This document shows positions 60,167 through 64,000 of a DNA stretch of 64,000 bases, piece by piece (the first letter of the stretch is position 1; each line of letters begins with the position of its first letter). This DNA comes from Streptomyces sp. YS415 (lineage in GTDB: Bacteria; Actinomycetota; Actinomycetes; Streptomycetales; Streptomycetaceae). The notes under the pieces were generated by a model. That model saw only the letters and a program-made list of their open reading frames with translations. It made no database searches and was not told where the DNA came from. The position numbers and the translations under genes are program-made. The stretch spans positions 124,001 to 188,000 of the forward strand of contig NZ_JAMJFL010000007.1 of assembly GCF_023544665.1 (NCBI RefSeq). The letters run 5' to 3'.

Positions 60167-60541
60167 ATGGCGAGTCGCTTCGCCCGTTTGCAGCACCTAT
60201 CGGTCAAGCGTGCGATCGGCAAGAGCGCGCGGAGCGTGGCCGGGCAGGTGTTGATCTTCCAGGTGGCTCTCGTGGTGCTGCTGGTGACCTGCGGCATTTT
60301 CGCTCTCATCTGCAGTTCGAGCGGGATACCAACGCCGAGGCCAGGCGCCCGCTCCACGGCCGTGGCACAGACCTTCGCACACTCACCAGGCGTCCTGGCG
60401 GCATTGGAGACCCCGGATCCGAGCAAGATTCTCCAGCCGCTCACCGAGGCGGCGCGCCGGGCCGCCGACGTCGACTTCATCGTGGTCATGGACACCGAGG
60501 GAGACCGTCAACGGCCCGCTCGGGCAGGGCGGGCAGTGTGA
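60167..60541 (+). pseudogene. Truncated sensor histidine kinase (CitA/DcuS-like N-terminal part)
   Basis: The frame encodes about 124 residues resembling the start of a citrate-type sensor kinase: a basic leader, one membrane helix (VLIFQVALVVLLVTCGIFALI) and the start of the extracytoplasmic sensor (TAVAQTFAHSPGVLAALETPDPSKILQPLTEAARRAADVDFIVVMDTEG). After that the homology ends abruptly and a stop follows; no PAS, kinase or response-regulator part is found downstream. It is therefore a gene remnant, next to the liv operon. Confidence 0.65.
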
Positions 60542-60759
60542 AGCAGCCGATGTCGGCCAGGCCGTCCCGGCCGAGATGCCGGAGCACGCGGAAGCGCACG
60601 CGGTCGTCGCTGCAGGCACTCGTGAGGTGCTCGCTGTCACCCCATCCCGCACCTCTGCTTTCCGCGGGGCACCCACCCGTGGCCCGCTGCCCGTGTCACC
60701 GCCCCGACCTGCACCTACACTGGGCCCATAAGGGATGTTAGTGACAGACCGGAACCGCC

Positions 60760-61755
60760 GTGCGCTACCAGCGGATGCTCGTACCGGCCCTCGCCCTGGT
60801 CCTCGTCATGGTGCCCGCGATCTCCGCGCGGGCCCAGGGTGAGGAAGTCCCGCGCGGCCCGACGTTCGCCGCGCGCGCTCTGCAGGCGCTGATCGACGGT
60901 ATCCAGTTCGGGGTGATCATCGCGATCACGTCGGTAGGGCTCTCGCTGATCTTCGGAACCATCCACCTGATCAACTTCGCGCACGGTGAGTTCGTGACGA
61001 TCGGCGCCACCTTCGCGTTCTTCCTCAACGCCTCCGCCGCCGGTCCGGGCTGGCACCTGATACCCGCCGCCCTCGCCGCGGTGGTCTTCGGGGCCCTCCT
61101 GGGCGGGGCGGTCGAGCGCGGCATCTGGCGCCCGCTGCGGGCTCGGGGCACCGGGCTGATCAACATGTTCATCGTCACCATCGGGCTCTCGCTGCTGCTG
61201 CGCCACGTCGTACTCGTGCTGTACGGAACACGGCCCGCCTCCTACGCCCAGTACGACATCCAGAGCACGATCGGCATCGGACCGGCCGGCATCACCCCAC
61301 GGGACCTCACCGTCACCCTGCTCGCCGTCCTGGTGCTGCTCGGCATCGCTGCGCTCCTGCAGAAGACGCGGATCGGCACGGCCGTCCGGGCCGTCTCCGC
61401 CAACCGTGACCTCGCGGAGGCGTCGGGCATCGACGTGCAGCGGGTGGTGCTGTTCGTGTGGATGCTCGGCGGTGGGCTGGCCGCGCTCGGCGGGGTCTTC
61501 TTCGGTCTGGTCGAGATCGTCACCTGGGACATGGGCTTCAAGCTCCTGCTGCTCATGTTCGCCGGTGTCATCCTGGGAGGGCTGGGCTCCGCCTACGGTG
61601 CCATGGTCGGCAGCCTCGTCATCGGCGTCGTCGCCCAGATGTCCACCCTGTGGTTCCCGGTCGACCTGCAGTACGCGTGGGCGCTGCTCGTCCTCATCGT
61701 CGTCCTCCTCGTCCGGCCACAGGGCATCCTCGGCCGGGCCGAACGCGTCGGGTGA
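60760..61755 (+). CDS. livH: Branched-chain amino-acid-type ABC transporter permease LivH
   Basis: A 331-residue permease with about eight membrane helices and a signal-like N-terminus ending ISARAQG. SVGLSLIFGTIHLINFAHGEFVTIGA and SANRDLAEASGIDVQRVVLFVWMLGGGLAALGG (ATPase-docking EAA region) are diagnostic. The start is GTG 60760. First gene of an operon livHMGF; no binding-protein gene lies upstream in the window, so it may follow the right edge. Substrate could be branched amino acids, amides or urea. Confidence 0.88.
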   Translation: MRYQRMLVPALALVLVMVPAISARAQGEEVPRGPTFAARALQALIDGIQFGVIIAITSVGLSLIFGTIHLINFAHGEFVTIGATFAFFLNASAAGPGWHLIPAALAAVVFGALLGGAVERGIWRPLRARGTGLINMFIVTIGLSLLLRHVVLVLYGTRPASYAQYDIQSTIGIGPAGITPRDLTVTLLAVLVLLGIAALLQKTRIGTAVRAVSANRDLAEASGIDVQRVVLFVWMLGGGLAALGGVFFGLVEIVTWDMGFKLLLLMFAGVILGGLGSAYGAMVGSLVIGVVAQMSTLWFPVDLQYAWALLVLIVVLLVRPQGILGRAERVG

Positions 61756-61765
61756 GGGGGTGGCC

Positions 61766-62758
61766 ATGGACTTCTCCGCCATCGTCTCCGACGCCCTGCG
61801 CTCGGGAATCGGCCCCATCGCCGCCATCTACGCGCTCGCCGCGATGGGGCTGAATCTGCACTTCGGCTACACGGGGCTCCTCAACTTCGGCCAGGTCGGA
61901 TTCATGCTGGTCGGCGGCTACGGGCTCGCCATCACGGTGTCGACGTACGACGGCCCGATGTGGCTCGGCGTCCTGGGCGGAATCGCCTGCGCGATCGTGC
62001 TCGCCCTGCTCCTCGGCCTGCCCACCCTGCGGCTGCGCGCCGACTACCTCGCCATCACCACGATCGCGGCGAGCGAGGCGCTACGGCTGTTCTACCGCTC
62101 CAGCTGGGCCGAGCCGGTCACCGGCGGGGTGTTCGGGCTGCAGCGGTTCGCGAACGACTTCTACGCGCTCAGCCCCATCGAGCCCGGCACCTACGGCGTG
62201 TGGCTCGTGAAGTTCAGTTCCCGCGACCTCTGGGTGATGATCGTCGGATGGGCGCTGGTACTCGTGGTCGGAATTCTGCTCGCCCTGCTGATCCACAGCC
62301 CCTGGGGCCGTGTCATCCGGTCGATCCGTGATGACGAGGTCGCCGCGCGCAGCCTCGGCAAGAACGTCTACGCGTACAAGATGCAGAGCCTCGTGCTCGG
62401 TGGCGTCATCGGGGCGGTCGCGGGCATGATGCAGGCGATCCAGGTACAGTCCGTGAACCCGGACAACTACGATCCGGGCGTCACGTTCTTCCTGTACACG
62501 CTGCTCGTGCTCGGAGGCGCAGGGCGGATCCTCGGGCCGGTCGTCGGCTCGATCCTGTTCTGGTTCGTCCTCAGCTTCCTGGACAGCGCGCTGCGCCAGG
62601 CCATCGACGCCGAGTACCTCTCGCCGGACCTGATCAGCACCTCGGAGGTCGGCGCGGTGCGTTTCGCCCTGGTCGGGGTCGCCCTGATCCTGCTCGTCGC
62701 GTTCCGGCCGCAGGGCATCCTCGGCAGCCGGAAGGAGATGCTGCTCAGTGGCCGCTGA
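61766..62758 (+). CDS. livM: Branched-chain amino-acid-type ABC transporter permease LivM
   Basis: A 330-residue permease, partner of LivH: ALAAMGLNLHFGYTGLLNFGQVGFMLVGGYG at the start and SIRDDEVAARSLGKNVYAYKMQSLVLGGVIGAVAGMMQA as the docking loop. GAGGGGG precedes the ATG, 10 bp after the LivH stop. Confidence 0.9.
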   Translation: MDFSAIVSDALRSGIGPIAAIYALAAMGLNLHFGYTGLLNFGQVGFMLVGGYGLAITVSTYDGPMWLGVLGGIACAIVLALLLGLPTLRLRADYLAITTIAASEALRLFYRSSWAEPVTGGVFGLQRFANDFYALSPIEPGTYGVWLVKFSSRDLWVMIVGWALVLVVGILLALLIHSPWGRVIRSIRDDEVAARSLGKNVYAYKMQSLVLGGVIGAVAGMMQAIQVQSVNPDNYDPGVTFFLYTLLVLGGAGRILGPVVGSILFWFVLSFLDSALRQAIDAEYLSPDLISTSEVGAVRFALVGVALILLVAFRPQGILGSRKEMLLSGR

Positions 62759-63620
62759 CCGTGCCGCGTCCCACCCGGGCCGGCTCTCCGCGATCGATCC
62801 CGAGCCGGGGGTGCGCAAGCCCGATCCCCTGCTGGTCCTGGACCAGGTGACCCGCACCTTCGGCGGCCTCGTCGCCGTGCGGGTCGAGCACCTGGAGGTG
62901 CAGCGCGGGGCCATCACTGCGCTCATCGGGCCCAACGGCGCCGGCAAGACCACGTTGTTCAACGTGGTGAGCGGATTCGACCGGCCCGACGGCGGCCGGT
63001 GGTCGTTCGACGGTCAGCCGCTCACCGGCGCACCGGCGCACCGGGTGGCGCGGCGCGGAATGGTCCGAACGTTCCAGCTCTCCAGGGCACTCGCCCGGCT
63101 CACGGTGCTGGAGAACCTGCTGCTCGCCGCGCCCGGGCAACGCGGCGAGCGGGCGCTGCCCGCGCTGCTGCGACCGCTGTGGCGCGGGCAGGAGCGGGAG
63201 TTCGAGCGCCGGGCCGACGAACTGCTGGACCGGTTCCGGCTCGGGCCCCTGCGCGACGACCACGCCGGCACGCTCTCCGGCGGCCAGCGCAAACTGCTGG
63301 AACTGGCCCGCGCGCTGATGACCCGGCCGGTCATGCTCCTGCTCGACGAGCCGATGGCAGGGGTGAACCCCGCGCTGACCCAGTCACTGCTCGGACACAT
63401 CACGCGGCTGCGGGACGAGGGGCTGACGGTGTGCTTCGTCGAGCACGACATGGACGTGGTGATGGGTATCAGCGACTGGGTGGCCGTCATGGCCGACGGC
63501 CGCCTGGTGGCCGAGGGCCCGCCGCACGCGATCGGCCGGAACGCCGCCGTCGTGGACGCGTACCTGGGCAAGCAGCACGACGAGCCGGAGGCGACCGGGG
63601 AGAAGGGCGAGGAGGAGTAG
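62748..63620 (+). CDS. livG: ABC transporter ATPase LivG
   Basis: A 290-residue ATPase. Walker A GPNGAGKTT, signature LSGGQRK, Walker B VMLLLDEPMAGVNP and the switch His in FVEHDMDVV are intact. The GTG at 62748 overlaps the LivM end by 11 bp; an Arg/Pro-rich 27-residue leader precedes the domain. Powers the LivHM channel with LivF. Confidence 0.9.
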   Translation: MAADRAASHPGRLSAIDPEPGVRKPDPLLVLDQVTRTFGGLVAVRVEHLEVQRGAITALIGPNGAGKTTLFNVVSGFDRPDGGRWSFDGQPLTGAPAHRVARRGMVRTFQLSRALARLTVLENLLLAAPGQRGERALPALLRPLWRGQEREFERRADELLDRFRLGPLRDDHAGTLSGGQRKLLELARALMTRPVMLLLDEPMAGVNPALTQSLLGHITRLRDEGLTVCFVEHDMDVVMGISDWVAVMADGRLVAEGPPHAIGRNAAVVDAYLGKQHDEPEATGEKGEEE

Positions 63621-63622
63621 CG

Positions 63623-64000
<378 letters not shown>

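Overview
The window is high-GC actinobacterial DNA, almost certainly from a Streptomyces chromosome. Supporting signs are very GC-rich third codon positions, rare TTA codons that fall in regulators, GTG starts, ATGA overlaps, SARP regulators, ECF41 sigma factor, AMIN-like secreted protein and SseB family genes. I could not name the species. No rRNA, tRNA, CRISPR array or intact transposase was seen.

Layout. (1) 1-4.7 kb, minus strand: the start of a glutaminase, an asparaginase with a FadR-type regulator, two crcB fluoride channel genes, and an ArsR-like regulator with an SMP-30-like protein. (2) 4.8-13 kb: a galactan-use locus with secreted GH53 galactanase and GH42 beta-galactosidase on the minus strand and a divergent sugar ABC importer plus LacI regulator on the plus strand. 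(3) 13-20 kb: single genes (VOC, MarR, AraC, SseB-like, AMIN-like, SRPBCC, quinone-type dehydrogenase) and a wrbA/ECF41 sigma pair facing away from each other across a symmetric promoter. (4) 20-25.4 kb, minus strand: a compact operon of a PLP beta-substitution enzyme, two ATP-grasp ligases, an MFS exporter and an orphan DNA methylase, which looks like an undescribed small-peptide pathway. (5) 25.6-34 kb, plus strand: an indigoidine-type NRPS (A-Ox-PCP-TE) coupled to a 4-OT tautomerase, then a LuxR-type regulator and two SARPs. (6) 34-57 kb, minus strand: a meroterpenoid cluster. (7) 57-64 kb: Asp23/Gls24 envelope-stress genes, an RsbU-like phosphatase, a truncated sensor kinase and a branched-chain amino-acid ABC operon that runs off the right edge.

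The central system is the 16-gene minus-strand run from 56964 down to 38406. It holds a THN synthase (type III PKS), cupin, DegT aminotransferase, methyltransferase, AMP-forming ligase, ABBA aromatic prenyltransferase, P450, a complete mevalonate pathway (MK, MDD, PMK, type-2 IDI, HMGR, HMGS, NphT7-like acetoacetyl-CoA synthase), and finally a CreE-like flavoprotein with a CreD-like lyase. The inferred logic is: malonyl-CoA to THN, then to an amino-naphthoquinone (cupin plus aminotransferase), methylation, nitrite made from aspartate by CreE/CreD, diazotisation of the amino group by the ligase with loss of nitrogen, and prenylation with a mevalonate-derived allyl diphosphate. This resembles furaquinocin/naphterpin-type pathways. 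A flanking sub-operon adds a trans-prenyl diphosphate synthase, a cis-prenyltransferase and a second methyltransferase.

Regulation visible in the sequence: both SARP genes contain TTA codons, suggesting bldA control; the small SARP gene is preceded by five heptamers at exact 11-bp spacing; three different heptamers at the same spacing lie upstream of the second methyltransferase; and the large SARP has a strong, apparently leaderless promoter with a palindrome in its spacer.
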